64,000 nucleotides of DNA from VRUE01 sp963714155 (GCA_963714155.1 OY970236.1:2046001-2110000); one strand, 5' to 3'; shown: positions 33,908 through 43,376, counted from the first letter of the stretch. Notes: generated from the sequence alone by a model not told the origin. Numbers and translations: made by a program.

Positions 33908-33938
33908 GGCGCGACGGGCCCGATGGACCCGCCGCGCC
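33908..33938. terminator. GC hairpin between convergent genes
   Basis: GGCGCGACGGG (33908-33918) and CCCGCCGCGCC (33928-33938) pair in 10 of 11 positions with a 9-base loop. The one mismatch becomes a U-G wobble in minus-strand RNA. It lies between the convergent transporter and large secreted protein genes. Confidence 0.6.
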
Positions 33939-33967
33939 GTGTTGAGGCGTCCTCTACCGCCGCCCGT

Positions 33968-36823
33968 TCAGCAGCCGCTCACCTTGAGCGGCAAACGGTT
34001 GTTCTTGACCTTCTTGCCGTTCTGCCCTTTCAGGTTCATCACCGAGGACAGCGGGCCTTTGCAGAGGTTCCTGGAGTTGACCAGGAGGCCCTTTTTGGCG
34101 CCGCCTTCCATGCGCAGGATGAACTTGCTCACCGGCACGTCGGGCGTGTTGTTGAACACGGTCTTGATTCCCCCGTTCTTGGAGGTGATCACACCGCGTA
34201 GCTGGATGTTCACCTGGCCACGCAAGTCAACGAGCAGGTCCGGCAGTTCGTGATCTGAGGAGACCAGGTACACCGGCCCCTTCAGCGCCTTGCCGAGCAG
34301 CGGGCTCTTGGCCTGTGCGTGTCCGTAGACGGCCGCCTGCGGACACGTCTGGGAAGCCAACTGCGGCCTCGTGCAGACGGTCCTGATGTTCCCCTGGTCG
34401 AGGAACAGCGCCCGCGGCAGCGCCAGCGCGCTGCGCAGCACGTTGGCGTCTTTGGATCGACCTTCCAGGATCGCCCGCAGCTTCGGGTGCTTGCCGCGAG
34501 TGGTCGTGCCTTTGCCACCAAGCAGGCGGGTGTGCAGCTTCGGCTTGAAGCTGAGGCCCTTGCAGCCAGTGGCCTGGAAGGGCGAGGAGACCGAGTAGGA
34601 GCTCCACGCCGCCGGGTCCGTCGGGTTTGCGCCGCCACCGTTGATGAAACCGGCAGTGGCCTGTTTCGCACAGTTGGTCGGGTTATGCATGAACTTGGTG
34701 CGGTCGACGTTGACGTCGATCGAGCGGATGTCCAGCTTGACCCCACCGAACACGTCCGGGATCGCGTCGGAGACCGCGTGAACCTGGGCAGTCGCCGGGT
34801 TGACGAACAGAGCGACCCTGACCACGACGGTGCCGAGGTCGAACGGACCCGCAACCGCCGGCGTAACGGTGACCAGCGAGAGCGGGGCGCCCTTGTATGG
34901 ACCGGCAAGGAAGGCCTTGCCATCGATCGTGATCGGATCCGATCCGGTCCCGCTCCGCGTCGATGCGGTGCCGATCTGGCTCGAGCTGGGACAGCTCGAA
35001 TTGGCTTGCTCGGCAACGCCGCTCGCCGCCTCAGCGGCGGCGATCTCGCCCTCTGAGCAGTACGGGATCCCGGTCAGATTTGCGGCGTGTCCTTTCGGCA
35101 GGGTCACGTCGACCCGCTTGACCTCTTGCTGGCCATCGGTGCGGCCGATGTCGACCCGGAACGGACTGTAGGCATTTGCCTTCTCGCTGTTCGATTTGGC
35201 CGTGTAGCTCGGCGCGAACGGCCGCTCGGCCATCGTCGCCGGGCAGGCACCGCCGTTTGGCGCGCTCGAGGGGGTGAATTTGCTGTCCGGGGTCTTCGTC
35301 GAGTTCGGCGTCGACCACGGTTCCATCGTGCTCGTCGTTGTGGCCAACGAACAGGTCGGCGGGCTGCTCAGCACGCCTTTGGCGTCATCGAGATGGATCT
35401 TCACCGAGGTGAACGGCACCTGAGGAGTCTCGGTAAAGGTCGTCGTCAGCTGGCCCGTTGTCGGGTTGGCTTTGGTATTGCCGATCAGCCTCGCGGAGAT
35501 TCCGTATTGGGCCGACTCGGCGACGACGAAGATGCGGAACTCTTCGCCGGATTCCGGATTGCGGCTGAGCTGCTGACCGAGGTAGGCCGTGCCTTTCAGC
35601 GCCCCCGCGGGCAGCGGCGGCGTCTCGACTTCAACCGATCCGATCCTCGATGCGGCGGGACAGGCCACCGGGTTGCGCGTGCCCTTGCCGAACTCGGCGT
35701 TGGTGCACGACTGCAGGCCTTTGGCAGCGGACGGGTTCAGCCCCATCCCCTCCGGCAGGGTGATGCTGGCGTTGCGCAGGTGCGACTCGCTCTGCGTTTC
35801 GCCACCGGTGATGAACGGCAGCGTCGTCTCGATTGTCGGCGTTGCCGGCGAGTCGACTTTGTCGGTGCCGGGGTTCACATTGATCCCCGGGTTGAACGGC
35901 ACGCTCGCGCAGCCGGTCTGAGTCAGGCCCTCCGGCAGGGAAAGGTCAGACGCGAACGGAGTGGCGCTCGCCGGGAAGTCTGCTTCCGGCAAGGCCACCG
36001 ACTCTGCGCGCAGGAACGTCGTGTAGATGCCCTCATACGGAGGCAGCTGCGAGCTGAAGCAGGTGGTTGGGTTGGTGATGTACGTGCCGTCGCCGGCACG
36101 GCCGAAGTTCACCAGCCGGCTTTTCCAGCTTCGAGTTCCTGGATTCGGATCCGGTAGGTGGATCGTGAAGCTCTCGTGGTAGTCGCTCTCCCAGGCGACT
36201 GCGGTATTGAGGAACACGGTTTTCTTGCTACCGGGCTGTCCGATTTTGAAGCCGAATTTTGCTGGTTCGCCGAAATCCGGTTCGAGGTTGTAGAGAGACA
36301 CCAGAGTCGCGCCCGGGGTCGGTGGCACCGCCGTACCTTTGGCAGGCCCTTCTGAAACCTTGACAGTCAGCCGCTCTTCGCCCACCTGGCTCGCGGCCGG
36401 GCAGCTGGGGCCTTCGCCCAGGGCGGGAGGAAGCGGCGTGTTGAACTCGGCCATCGTGCAGCGCACCGGGGTGGCCAAAGGGTTGACCGTCAGACCCGGC
36501 GGAAGGTCGACGTGGATGGTCTTCACCGGGCCAATCGGAACGGTTTTCCCAGCTTCAAATTCTTCCTGCTTGACGATGTACTGCGTGAAGCCGATCGGCG
36601 GGTGACCCGCGGCCACTCGGAAGAACCTGGTAACTGGGTCTTCCGGCTTGCACTGGTCCGCAATCGGGTCTTCGGTGCAGACGCCTGCTTGGAAGCCGTC
36701 ATTAACGGTCGGCGGGCTGTTCTGCGGTTCGATGATGTCGCCGGTGTCGGCTTGTGCAACCGACACCACGGGTACAAGCCACAAAGCAATCACCGCACAA
36801 AAAAAGATCAAGCGCCTAGCCAT
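33968..36823 (-). CDS. Very large secreted protein of unknown function
   Basis: Start at ATG 36823 (MARRLIFFCAVIALWLVPVV) with GAGGAG upstream. 951 residues. Signal peptide cleaved near VAQA. The rest is rich in Pro, Gly, Thr and Ser, with short beta-like modules such as VDLPPGLTVNPLATPVRC and ITLPEGMGLNPSAAKGLQSC, and scattered Cys (about one pair per 100 residues). No enzyme motif is visible. It looks like a repetitive extracellular beta-sandwich protein of a type abundant in Solirubrobacterales genomes (inference). It ends with a terminal Cys. Confidence 0.78.
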   Translation of the reverse strand: MARRLIFFCAVIALWLVPVVSVAQADTGDIIEPQNSPPTVNDGFQAGVCTEDPIADQCKPEDPVTRFFRVAAGHPPIGFTQYIVKQEEFEAGKTVPIGPVKTIHVDLPPGLTVNPLATPVRCTMAEFNTPLPPALGEGPSCPAASQVGEERLTVKVSEGPAKGTAVPPTPGATLVSLYNLEPDFGEPAKFGFKIGQPGSKKTVFLNTAVAWESDYHESFTIHLPDPNPGTRSWKSRLVNFGRAGDGTYITNPTTCFSSQLPPYEGIYTTFLRAESVALPEADFPASATPFASDLSLPEGLTQTGCASVPFNPGINVNPGTDKVDSPATPTIETTLPFITGGETQSESHLRNASITLPEGMGLNPSAAKGLQSCTNAEFGKGTRNPVACPAASRIGSVEVETPPLPAGALKGTAYLGQQLSRNPESGEEFRIFVVAESAQYGISARLIGNTKANPTTGQLTTTFTETPQVPFTSVKIHLDDAKGVLSSPPTCSLATTTSTMEPWSTPNSTKTPDSKFTPSSAPNGGACPATMAERPFAPSYTAKSNSEKANAYSPFRVDIGRTDGQQEVKRVDVTLPKGHAANLTGIPYCSEGEIAAAEAASGVAEQANSSCPSSSQIGTASTRSGTGSDPITIDGKAFLAGPYKGAPLSLVTVTPAVAGPFDLGTVVVRVALFVNPATAQVHAVSDAIPDVFGGVKLDIRSIDVNVDRTKFMHNPTNCAKQATAGFINGGGANPTDPAAWSSYSVSSPFQATGCKGLSFKPKLHTRLLGGKGTTTRGKHPKLRAILEGRSKDANVLRSALALPRALFLDQGNIRTVCTRPQLASQTCPQAAVYGHAQAKSPLLGKALKGPVYLVSSDHELPDLLVDLRGQVNIQLRGVITSKNGGIKTVFNNTPDVPVSKFILRMEGGAKKGLLVNSRNLCKGPLSSVMNLKGQNGKKVKNNRLPLKVSGC

Positions 36824-37042
36824 TCGTCTCTCCTCTGGTCGCATCGACGTTCCCATTGCGTCCCTGCGTATGGCGCTAAATCTCTCCGCGCCTCTACGGT
36901 AGCTACCTCTACCCGCCGGCTTCAAGGGGGGAAACCCGCAGAGCGCTGTTTGCTTGCGTCAATCGGTGTAATCGACTGGCTTTGCTTGGCTCCAACAAGC
37001 CAAATTTCAGGCGAAAGTACCTCCTAATAGGATCTTTGAGCA
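36824..37042. promoter_or_regulatory. Divergent promoter region
   Basis: 219 bp between divergent genes. For the plus-strand gene, TAGGAT at 37028-37033 sits 10 bp before the ATG, suggesting a nearly leaderless transcript. For the minus-strand secreted protein I see no clear -35/-10 pair. Confidence 0.35.
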
Positions 37043-37501
37043 ATGAGGCCCGGAGCACCCCTTCCATACGTCGATGAGCTCACGGTCGAAGTGGCGGCCG
37101 ATCGCGACGCGACCTGGGCCGCCCTGCTTCGAGTCGTCGAGAAATCCTTCGCATCTGCCCGCGGCCGCGGCCCCGCCCGGCTGCTCGCCTGCGAAGACAC
37201 CACGCCCTCGGGCCCGCGCCCACTGGCGCAGGGATCCGCCTTCCCCGGCTTCCACGTCGAGACCGCCGACCCGGAGAAGGAGCTGGCGCTTGCCGGGCGA
37301 CACCACTTCTCGACCTACTTGCTGACCTTCCGCCTCGACGACGGGGATGCAGGCCAGACGAGGATCACCGCCGAAACACGCGCCGCCTTCCCCGGTCTGA
37401 AGGGCGGCATCTATCGCGCCCTTGTTATCGGCACGCGCATGCACGTTCTAGTAACCCGGCGACTGCTGACCGCAGCCAAGCGCCGGGCCGAGCGCCCCTG
37501 A
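37043..37501 (+). CDS. SRPBCC/START-like protein of unknown ligand
   Basis: 152 residues. Pattern VDELTVEVAADRDATWAALL (helix-grip entry), then strands and a long C-terminal helix GIYRALVIGTRMHVLVTRRL. This fits the helix-grip fold of polyketide-cyclase/START-like proteins. No catalytic residues can be named. Confidence 0.62.
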   Translation: MRPGAPLPYVDELTVEVAADRDATWAALLRVVEKSFASARGRGPARLLACEDTTPSGPRPLAQGSAFPGFHVETADPEKELALAGRHHFSTYLLTFRLDDGDAGQTRITAETRAAFPGLKGGIYRALVIGTRMHVLVTRRLLTAAKRRAERP

Positions 37502-37527
37502 CGGCCCCCTCGCATCCGCCCTTTGGT

Positions 37528-37620
37528 TCAGCCGTTGCGGCCGATGAGCATGATGCCGGCGATCGAGACGGTGGCCAGCAGGGCCAACGCGATATCGGTG
37601 CGGCGCTCGTTGTCTCTCAT
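37528..37620 (-). CDS. 30-residue single-helix membrane microprotein
   Basis: ATG 37620 to TGA 37528 encodes MRDNERRTDIALALLATVSI followed by AGIMLIGRNG. The charged N-terminus, one hydrophobic helix of about 17 residues and a polar end are what a small membrane protein looks like. The frame is compact, and the flanking spaces have no other gene. No strong ribosome binding site is seen (AGGTG 5-9 bases upstream). Confidence 0.5.
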   Translation of the reverse strand: MRDNERRTDIALALLATVSIAGIMLIGRNG

Positions 37621-37670
37621 CCCACACCTAGAACACTCCTGAGCGCGGGACGATGCTCTCGGGCCGGCCC

Positions 37671-38570
37671 TCAGCCGCCTTCCTCGACAAACGCCCGGCG
37701 CAGCGCCTCGTCGAACGACTCCGGCGAGATCCCGAAGGGCTCGGCGCCGCTCGGGTCGGTGACCACCGTCGCGCTGGTCAGTCCCTCGATCAACGGCCGT
37801 GCCACGTTGGTGTCGACCGGCGTCACCAGACCCAACCAGAGCGAGGAGAGCCAGGGCGTGATCAGGGGAACTGGAACCTGGCGCCGCGGCTCCTTGCCCA
37901 TCGCGATCGCCATGTGGTCGAGCATGTCGGCGTAGGAAAGGACGTCGGGGCCGCCGATCTGGACCTCGCGTCCCTCGGACTCCGGGACCTCGGGAGCGCG
38001 CCGCAGGTACTCGACCGTTGCGTCGATCCCGATCGGCTGGGTCTCGGTGCGCAACCAGCCGGGGGTAATCATCACCGGCAGGCGCCCCACCAGGTAGCGA
38101 AGGGTCTTGTAGGACTCGCTGCCGGCGCCGACCACCATCGCGGCCCGGAAGTAAGTCAGCGGCGGGCCCTCGGCAATGAGGACGCGCGCGGTTTCATGGC
38201 GACTCTGCAAGTGCTCGGACGCGCTGTCGCCGCCGAGGCCGCCGAGGTAGATGACCCGTTCGACTCCTTCGCGCTTCGCCATACGGGCGAAGTTGGTGGC
38301 GCCGGTGCGCTCGCGCTCGGCGTAGCCCCCTCCCCCGCCCATCGCGTGGACGAGGTAGTAGGCGACATCGATCTCAGCGCCCGCGCCGGCGAGGCTCGCG
38401 GCGTCGGTGATATCACCCTCATGCAGCTCCATCCCCGCCGCTTCCAGATGCCGCGCCTTGGCGCGATCGCGGACGAGACAGCGGGCCGGGGCATCGGAGT
38501 CCGCGAGCACCGTCGCCAGCCTGCCGCCGACGAATCCGGTCGCTCCAGCGATGAGGGTGCGTTGTGCGAT
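37671..38570 (-). CDS. NAD(P)-binding NmrA/SDR-like protein with apparent non-canonical AUC start
   Basis: The Rossmann motif LIAGATGFVGGRLATVL is encoded at about 38555-38505, upstream of the first canonical start (GTG 38510). The in-frame stop TAG at 38571-38573 immediately precedes ATC at 38570, so a full protein (299 residues) can only start at that ATC (IAQRTLIAGATGF), or else the start codon is damaged. Later motifs: AYYLVHAMGGGG, GVERVIYLGGLGG and QPIGIDATVEYL, as in NmrA-like/YbjT-type proteins. It is divergent from an SRPBCC gene, a common partnership. Confidence 0.75.
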   Translation of the reverse strand: MAQRTLIAGATGFVGGRLATVLADSDAPARCLVRDRAKARHLEAAGMELHEGDITDAASLAGAGAEIDVAYYLVHAMGGGGGYAERERTGATNFARMAKREGVERVIYLGGLGGDSASEHLQSRHETARVLIAEGPPLTYFRAAMVVGAGSESYKTLRYLVGRLPVMITPGWLRTETQPIGIDATVEYLRRAPEVPESEGREVQIGGPDVLSYADMLDHMAIAMGKEPRRQVPVPLITPWLSSLWLGLVTPVDTNVARPLIEGLTSATVVTDPSGAEPFGISPESFDEALRRAFVEEGG

Positions 38571-38608
38571 CTACCCAAGCTACCCGCCCGGGCTGCGAAG
38601 CTAAGCAC

Positions 38609-39079
38609 GTGCGTATCCATCTGCTCGAGCGCAGCCAGCGCGTAGAGGTGCCGATCGATCAGGCCTTCGCTTTCTACGGCGACGAGCGCAACCTCGAGCC
38701 GCTGACTCCGCCCTGGCTCCACTTCGAGGTGACGACCCCGCGCCCGATCTCGATGGCGGCCGGCACCCTGCTCGAGTACCGGCTGAAGCTGCACGGCATT
38801 CCGATCCGCTGGCGCACCCGGATCGACAGCTGGGAGCCGCCGTCGCGCTTCACCGACTTCCAGGAGAAGGGCCCCTACTCGGTTTGGGAGCACACCCACA
38901 CCTTCGAGGCCGACGGCGCGGGCGCAACGATCATCCATGACCAGGTTCGCTACTCGATCCCCTTCGGCCCGCTCGGCGCGCTCGCCCACCGGCTCTTCGT
39001 CCGCCGCGACCTCGAGCGGATCTTCGACTTCCGGAGGGACGCCATCGCCGAGCGGATCATGTTGTCGCCGTCGCGCTGA
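38609..39079 (+). CDS. SRPBCC-family ligand-binding protein
   Basis: 156 residues from GTG 38609 (VRIHLLERSQRVEVPIDQAF). Landmarks are FAFYGDERNLEPLTPPWLHF, GIPIRWRTRIDSWEPPSRF and WEHTHTFEADG, matching the SRPBCC group often found next to or fused with NAD-dependent epimerases (TIGR01777-like). The divergent NmrA-like gene fits this association. Ligand unknown. Confidence 0.85.
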   Translation: MRIHLLERSQRVEVPIDQAFAFYGDERNLEPLTPPWLHFEVTTPRPISMAAGTLLEYRLKLHGIPIRWRTRIDSWEPPSRFTDFQEKGPYSVWEHTHTFEADGAGATIIHDQVRYSIPFGPLGALAHRLFVRRDLERIFDFRRDAIAERIMLSPSR

Positions 39080-39109
39080 CTCGCCCGCATCCCGCTCTAG
39101 GATGCGCTG

Positions 39110-40243
39110 ATGCCATCTCGCCGCTCCGCTGCCGCTGCCCTGGTCCTGATTGCCTGCCTGGCGGTCGCCGCATCGTCTGCGTCGGCGGCCCCCACCCCGG
39201 CCGACGTCCAGCGCGACCTGGAACGGCTGGTCGATGCGCCCGAGGGCCCGCCGGGGGCAATCGCGACGATGTACCGCGACGGCCGGCTGACCGTACTGCG
39301 CGCCGGCCAGGCAGACGTGAAGCGCAAGCGAGCGCCGCGGCCGACCGACCACATGCGGATCGCCAGCGTCGCCAAGGCCTTCAGTGGCGCCGTCGCGCTC
39401 AACCTCGTCCGCGCGGGGAAGCTCAGTCTGGACGACACGATCGCCCAACGGCTGACCGGAATGCCGGCAGCTTGGGGCTCGGTGACGGTGCGGCAACTGC
39501 TCAACCACACCAGCGGCCTGCCGGACTACACGCAGTCGAAGAGCTTCGCCAAACAGGCGAACGAGGATCCCCGCGGCTACGTCTCACCCCAGACCATCAT
39601 TAGCTGGGTCCGTACCGACGCGCTCGAGTTCAAGCCCGGTTCGAGCTATGAGTACTCGAACACCGACAACATCGTGGTCGGCCTGATCGTCGAGGCGGTC
39701 AGCGACGAGACCTACAGCGATGCACTCGACCAGATCGTCTTTGGCCCGGCGCGACTGAGCCAGACCTCGCTGCCGAGCAAGGCCGCTCTGCCCAACCCCT
39801 TCATCCATGGCTACTTCGTTGCCCCGGGCGAGAAACCGGAGGACGTCTCGACCCTGCTCAGTCCCAGCGGCGCCTGGGCCTCCGGCGCGATCGTCTCGAC
39901 GCCGCGAGACCTCAACACCTTCATCCGCTCATACCTCGGACTCGAGTTCTTCGACCGCGCCCAGCAGCGCGAACAGATGACCTTCGTCCCAGGCGGCGAA
40001 TCGAGCCCGCCCGGCCCTGGCAAGAACTCGGCCGGCCTGGCGCTGTTCCGCTACAGGACCAAGTGCGGCACTGTCTATGGCCACACCGGCAACTTCCCCG
40101 GCTACGTGCAGTTCGCCGCCGCAACCGCCGACGGCCGCCGCGCCGTAACCACCTCTTTCAGCATCCCGGCGCCGCAGGGCAAGCTCCTCGCCCAGATGCG
40201 CAATCTGCAGACGACCGCGGTCTGCGCCCTGCTCGCCAAGTAG
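39110..40243 (+). CDS. Secreted serine hydrolase of the beta-lactamase/DD-peptidase (class C) fold
   Basis: 377 residues. Signal peptide with cleavage near SASA. SxxK motif IASVAKAFSGAVALN, YxN motif YEYSNTDNIVVG and a third motif VYGHTGNFPG. These are the catalytic Ser-Lys, Tyr and HTG elements of S12-family D-alanyl-D-alanine carboxypeptidases and esterases. Likely acts on the cell wall or small esters outside the cell. Confidence 0.92.
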   Translation: MPSRRSAAAALVLIACLAVAASSASAAPTPADVQRDLERLVDAPEGPPGAIATMYRDGRLTVLRAGQADVKRKRAPRPTDHMRIASVAKAFSGAVALNLVRAGKLSLDDTIAQRLTGMPAAWGSVTVRQLLNHTSGLPDYTQSKSFAKQANEDPRGYVSPQTIISWVRTDALEFKPGSSYEYSNTDNIVVGLIVEAVSDETYSDALDQIVFGPARLSQTSLPSKAALPNPFIHGYFVAPGEKPEDVSTLLSPSGAWASGAIVSTPRDLNTFIRSYLGLEFFDRAQQREQMTFVPGGESSPPGPGKNSAGLALFRYRTKCGTVYGHTGNFPGYVQFAAATADGRRAVTTSFSIPAPQGKLLAQMRNLQTTAVCALLAK

Positions 40244-40298
40244 CCCTGCTCGGCCCAACCGGGATTGCCCCCCACGGAAGAGCGGGTAGCGGGTGCAC

Positions 40299-41804
40299 AT
40301 GCATCGGGTGACAACCCTCGCCATCGCCCTCCTCGCCCTGTTCGCGGCCGGGGCTGCCGCCCACGTCCCCGCCGACCTCGACCGGCTCTTCGGTGGCGAC
40401 GGTGTCATCACCAGCAAGGCGAACGAGCGTGACCTCGCGACCCGGCACAACCTGCTCGGGATGTCAGACGGGTCGGTCCTCGCGGTCCACGTCCGCACGG
40501 CTGCGCCGCCGTCCTGCGGCTACGCGATCGCGATCGAACGGCTCGCTGGCAACACCGGCGCGCCGCTTGGCTCGCTCGAGCTGCCCGCCGACGGCTCCTG
40601 CTCGGCGCCGATTCCGCAGGCGGTGGCGATCGACGCCGACGAATCCGGTCACCTCTTTCTCGCCACGGCCGCCGGCTCCTCGCTGCGCCTGACCCGCCTG
40701 GGGGAAGACGGCACGATCGACCCGAGCTTCGGCGTCGCCGGCTCAGTGACTTTCGCCACCCCACAGCCGCTCCTGCCGAGCCTGCTCAGGGCCTGGTCGG
40801 ATGGCGAGGTCCTGATCGCGGGGCGGGCGCTTGTGTCGCCCGGGCCCAGCGCCGACACCTTCGTCGCCCGGGTGCGACCCGACGGCAGCCTCGACCCCGC
40901 ATTCCGTAGTGGCGGACTCAGCTTCTTCGACGTCGGCATCGGCGAATCGGCGCCGGAACCGTCCGCGCTTGAGGTCGAACAGGGCGGAGCGTTTTACCTG
41001 GCCGGGCCGTTGGAAAGAAGTCCGGCCGAAAGGGAACGAAGGCCGATCGCGGTGCGGGCCTTCCGCGCCAACGGCGAAGCCGACCCTGACTTCGGGCGCA
41101 ACGGCGTCGCCAAGCTGGACGGGGCCGCGGCGCCGGCGATGGACCTCGACCGGGGACGCCTGCTCGTCGCGGCCAGCGGTGGCGACCTGCCGCCCCGGGT
41201 CATCGGCCTGAAGCGCAACGGGCGACTCGACCGCAGCTTCGGCGACGAAGGGGTTGTCGCCATTCAAGCGCCGCAGGGGTTCAGTCTGGCCGAGGTGGCA
41301 GCCGACCCGGGCGGCCGCGTTGTCGTCGCCGGCAGCAGCGGCTGCTGCGGACCCCAGCGGCAGAAGAAGTTCGCCGTCCGCCGCTTCGAGCCCGACGGCC
41401 ACGTCGACAGGACGTTTGCCGGCGGCGGCTTCTTCTACCTCACCTCCCCACACGCGACCCCGCACCAGGAGATCCCAGTCGAAGGCCTCTTCGTCAGCTC
41501 CGGCAACGCCGGCGGCGGGATCACCGTCTCGGGATCGATCGGCCGTCCGCCGCAGCTCGCGGTCAGGCTCCGCCTCGAAGGGCAGGCCAGCCACGAGCGC
41601 TGCGCGGGCCGCGGCGCCACCATCGTCGGCAGCGCGCGCGGGGAGAAGCTGGTTGGCAGCGAAGGCCCCGACGTGATCGTCGGCCTCGGCGGCGGCGACC
41701 GCATCTTCGGCCGCGACGGCAACGACGTCATCTGCGGCGGCAAGGGCCGCGACGTTCTGCGCGGTGGCCCAGGACAGAATCAGATCTACCAGCAGGGAAA
41801 CTGA
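40299..41804 (+). CDS. Secreted delta-60-repeat propeller-like protein with C-terminal RTX repeats
   Basis: 501 residues from ATG 40299 (GTG 40293 is possible). Signal peptide, then repeats containing GTIDPSFGVAGS, GSLDPAFRSGG, GEADPDFGRNGVAKL and GRLDRSFGDEGVV, the delta-60 repeat pattern (Pfam DUF5122 type). The C-terminal 60 residues are RTX nonapeptides GSEGPDVIVG, GLGGGDRIFG and GRDGNDVICGG. Probably a surface protein; no enzyme signature. Confidence 0.82.
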   Translation: MHRVTTLAIALLALFAAGAAAHVPADLDRLFGGDGVITSKANERDLATRHNLLGMSDGSVLAVHVRTAAPPSCGYAIAIERLAGNTGAPLGSLELPADGSCSAPIPQAVAIDADESGHLFLATAAGSSLRLTRLGEDGTIDPSFGVAGSVTFATPQPLLPSLLRAWSDGEVLIAGRALVSPGPSADTFVARVRPDGSLDPAFRSGGLSFFDVGIGESAPEPSALEVEQGGAFYLAGPLERSPAERERRPIAVRAFRANGEADPDFGRNGVAKLDGAAAPAMDLDRGRLLVAASGGDLPPRVIGLKRNGRLDRSFGDEGVVAIQAPQGFSLAEVAADPGGRVVVAGSSGCCGPQRQKKFAVRRFEPDGHVDRTFAGGGFFYLTSPHATPHQEIPVEGLFVSSGNAGGGITVSGSIGRPPQLAVRLRLEGQASHERCAGRGATIVGSARGEKLVGSEGPDVIVGLGGGDRIFGRDGNDVICGGKGRDVLRGGPGQNQIYQQGN

Positions 41805-41806
41805 GA

Positions 41807-41825
41807 CGCCGGCGCCGGGCCGGCG
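41807..41825. terminator. GC hairpin between convergent genes
   Basis: CGCCGGC (41807-41813) pairs with GCCGGCG (41819-41825), 5-base loop, in the 30-bp gap between two convergent stop codons. No T-run. Confidence 0.5.
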
Positions 41826-41834
41826 CAGCCCCTC

Positions 41835-43376
41835 CTAGGGGTGAGAGAACGAGCCGAGGCCAGCGAGGCCGAGCCAGAGCGAGTCGTAGGCATCGCCCGG
41901 TCCGTACCAGAGGATGTCCGAGTGTCCATCACCGTTGAAGTCGCCGGGGACCGGCGTGTAGGTGCCGCTGACCGAGACGGCCGCTTCGGAGAACACACCA
42001 ACGCTGGCGCTCCCGTACCAAAGAGCGTCATGCGCATCCGCCGGGCCGTACCAGAGGATGTCGGCCGTGCCGTCGCCGTTGAAGTCACCCGAGACCGGCG
42101 TGTAGGTGCCGGAGACCGAAGTGTTGACGCCGGTGGTGAACTGTCCTTGGTCGGCGCCCCCGTACCAGAGCGAGTCGTAGGCATCGCCCGGTCCGTACCA
42201 GAGAATGTCTGTCCTGCCGTCGCCATCGAAGTCGCCTGAGATCGGCGAGTAGGTGCCGGAGACGGATACGTCAATGCCGGTCGTGAACTGGCCCTGGCTC
42301 GATCCTCCGTACCAGAGCGAGTCGTAGGCATCGCCCGGTCCGTACCAGAGGATGTCTGAGCGCCCGTCGCCGTTGAAGTCACCCGGAATCGGCGTGTAGG
42401 TGCCGGAGACGGAGGTGTCGACGCCAGTGGTGAACTGACCCTGGCCGGCGCCCCCGTACCAGAGCGAGTCGTAGGCATCGCCCGGTCCATACCAGAAGAT
42501 GTCGGCCTTCCCGTCGCCGTTGAAGTCACCCGGAATCGGCGTGTAGGTGCCGGAGACGGAGGTAGCAGCATCCGAGAACACACCGGCGTTTTCGCTCCCG
42601 TACCAAAGGGCATCGTGGGCATCCGCCGGGCCATACCAGAGCACGTCCGAGCGCCGGTCGCCATCGAAGTCCCCCGGGATGGGGATATAGAAGCCGTTGA
42701 CCGTGATCCCCTCGGGCCTTGGTCGCGACGGACAGCCTTTGTTCGACTTTGGTCCCTTCTTCCTTGGGCACCTGTCCTTGCTGTCGGGCACGCCGTCCTT
42801 GTCGGTGTCCTTGGGCTTTGGCTTCGCGGTGCTGGTGGCCTTGCCCATGCGCCAGATCTTGGCGATACGACCACCCATGCTCGAGTCGAACGCGAACGGG
42901 TTGAACCTATGGCGAGTGATGTGGCCGCCCGGACCGAGGTTGTCCCAGTTCGAGTCGATCACTTCGAAGTTCCAGCCCCCGAGCCGGCGAAGGACGATGG
43001 TGGTGTGAAGCGGGCGTCGTTCTCCGAACCACGAGTCCGGAGTGCCGGCGGGCGTGACCTGGATGATGTCCCCCCGCACAGCGTGGTTTGGATCGGTGAT
43101 CCGGGTGCCGCCCTTGGCCTTGAACGTCCCCTGATAGCCGTTTTCGCTGGCGTGCGGTGAGATTCTGCCGCCGCTGGCCCCCGCTAGAGCATCGGCAACG
43201 AACCGGTAGCACCACCCTCCCACCCTGTTCCTTCGGGTCTTTTCCAGCCTTTCGGCTTCGCTCGCGATGGCGGTGTTCTTGAAGTAGCCGTTTGCAGCCG
43301 AGGCCGAGCCGGACGACAGCAGAAGTCCGGCCAAGAACAGGGCCGCGAGGCAAAGTGGAAATAGCGGGCGCTTCAT
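41835..43376 (-). CDS. Secreted CHAP/NlpC-like domain protein with FG-GAP (VCBS) repeats
   Basis: 513 residues. Signal peptide to about residue 27. Residues 35-185 carry GGWCYRFVADALAG (candidate catalytic Cys), RRPLHTTIVLRRL (candidate His) and EVIDSNWDNLG, like CHAP/NlpC cysteine peptidases that cut cell-wall peptides. A thrombospondin-type-3 calcium motif (KDTDKDGVPDSKDRCPRKKG) follows, then six repeats of PGDFNGDGxxDILWYGPGD form, probably a six- to seven-bladed FG-GAP propeller. Overlaps the upstream MerR gene by ATGA. Confidence 0.8.
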   Translation of the reverse strand: MKRPLFPLCLAALFLAGLLLSSGSASAANGYFKNTAIASEAERLEKTRRNRVGGWCYRFVADALAGASGGRISPHASENGYQGTFKAKGGTRITDPNHAVRGDIIQVTPAGTPDSWFGERRPLHTTIVLRRLGGWNFEVIDSNWDNLGPGGHITRHRFNPFAFDSSMGGRIAKIWRMGKATSTAKPKPKDTDKDGVPDSKDRCPRKKGPKSNKGCPSRPRPEGITVNGFYIPIPGDFDGDRRSDVLWYGPADAHDALWYGSENAGVFSDAATSVSGTYTPIPGDFNGDGKADIFWYGPGDAYDSLWYGGAGQGQFTTGVDTSVSGTYTPIPGDFNGDGRSDILWYGPGDAYDSLWYGGSSQGQFTTGIDVSVSGTYSPISGDFDGDGRTDILWYGPGDAYDSLWYGGADQGQFTTGVNTSVSGTYTPVSGDFNGDGTADILWYGPADAHDALWYGSASVGVFSEAAVSVSGTYTPVPGDFNGDGHSDILWYGPGDAYDSLWLGLAGLGSFSHP

